A program made the translations under genes and the position numbers. 6,082 nt of DNA, taken from NCBI GenBank assembly GCA_026988585.1, contig JALSKY010000304.1, forward strand, positions 1 to 6,082. The letters run 5' to 3'. Under the pieces are notes generated by a model that had not been told where the DNA came from, ran no database searches, and saw only the letters and a program-made list of their open reading frames with translations. How positions within the stretch are numbered: the stretch's first letter is position 1; the number at the start of each line of letters is the position of its first letter. Origin of the DNA: Deltaproteobacteria bacterium (GTDB lineage: Bacteria; Desulfobacterota; Dissulfuribacteria; Dissulfuribacterales; QOAL01). Positions 5,967 through 6,082 of this stretch are shown here, piece after piece.

Positions 5967-6082
5967 TTGAGCAGGTTATCCATGGGCGAAGGTGAACCAC
6001 AAAAGAAAGAACCGCTTATTATCAGTCTGTTGCAGTATGGTTTTCCTGTTGCCGGTTCTTTGTTGGTGTTGTCACTGCTTCT
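5967..6082 (+). CDS. N-terminal fragment of a probable membrane protein (runs off the right edge)
   Basis: The frame from TTG at 5967 stays open to the window end, giving 38 codons that begin MSRLSMGEGE with the TTG read as Met. After a short charged segment with a KKE cluster (residues 13-15), residues about 17-38 are mostly hydrophobic (LIISLLQYGFPVAGS and onward). This looks like a membrane anchor or first transmembrane helix with a cytoplasmic N-terminus. I do not recognise the family from this fragment. The start could also be the in-frame ATG at 5982, but Shine-Dalgarno spacing favours TTG. It follows the AIM24 gene by 119 bases on the same strand, with only a weak possible terminator between, so it may or may not share that operon. 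Confidence 0.6.
   Translation, partial: MSRLSMGEGEPQKKEPLIISLLQYGFPVAGSLLVLSLL

Noticed and set aside
5963..5995. Ten-codon ORF starting at ATG 5963
   Set aside because: It sits 2 bases after the Shine-Dalgarno, too close for normal initiation. It is listed only as a possible leader, not as a gene.

Overview
This 6.1-kb window is bacterial. Its gene content (large multidomain histidine kinases, an HDOD-kinase fusion, a YjbQ-family protein and an AIM24-family protein) and its moderate GC fit a Desulfobacterota-like ('deltaproteobacterial') genome. That placement rests on family resemblance only; there is no rRNA or marker gene here to settle it.

Left two thirds, minus strand (about 1-4216): a two-gene signal-transduction operon. 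The first gene in transcription order (4216 to 1592) encodes an 874-residue protein with HDOD, GAF-like and PAS domains followed by a HisKA/HATPase_c kinase core. Ten bases downstream begins a second gene (1581 to beyond the left edge) for a hybrid kinase with the order REC - PAS - HisKA - HATPase_c - REC. The window cuts it inside the last receiver. The Shine-Dalgarno sequence of the second gene overlaps the stop codon of the first, so the two are probably translationally coupled. A plausible scheme is a phosphorelay in which the HDOD-GAF-PAS kinase phosphorylates the N-terminal receiver of the hybrid kinase, which then signals through its own kinase core and second receiver.

Middle (4217-4391): a 175-bp AT-rich divergent intergenic region. 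It has reasonable sigma70-like elements on both strands, and the two predicted -10 boxes overlap.

Right third, plus strand (4392-6082): yjbQ (UPF0047 family), then 34 bases later a 341-residue GYF_2-AIM24 fusion protein, both with strong AGGAGG ribosome binding sites and probably in one operon. After a 119-bp gap with a weak possible terminator comes the 5' end of another gene, probably starting at a TTG codon. Its visible N-terminus is a short charged stretch followed by a hydrophobic segment, so it is likely a membrane protein, and it is cut by the right edge.

No tRNA, rRNA, CRISPR array, insertion sequence or integration scar was seen. The most notable points are the paired HDOD-kinase/hybrid-kinase module and the GYF_2-AIM24 fusion with its own proline-rich linker. 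Neither can be called undescribed from sequence alone.
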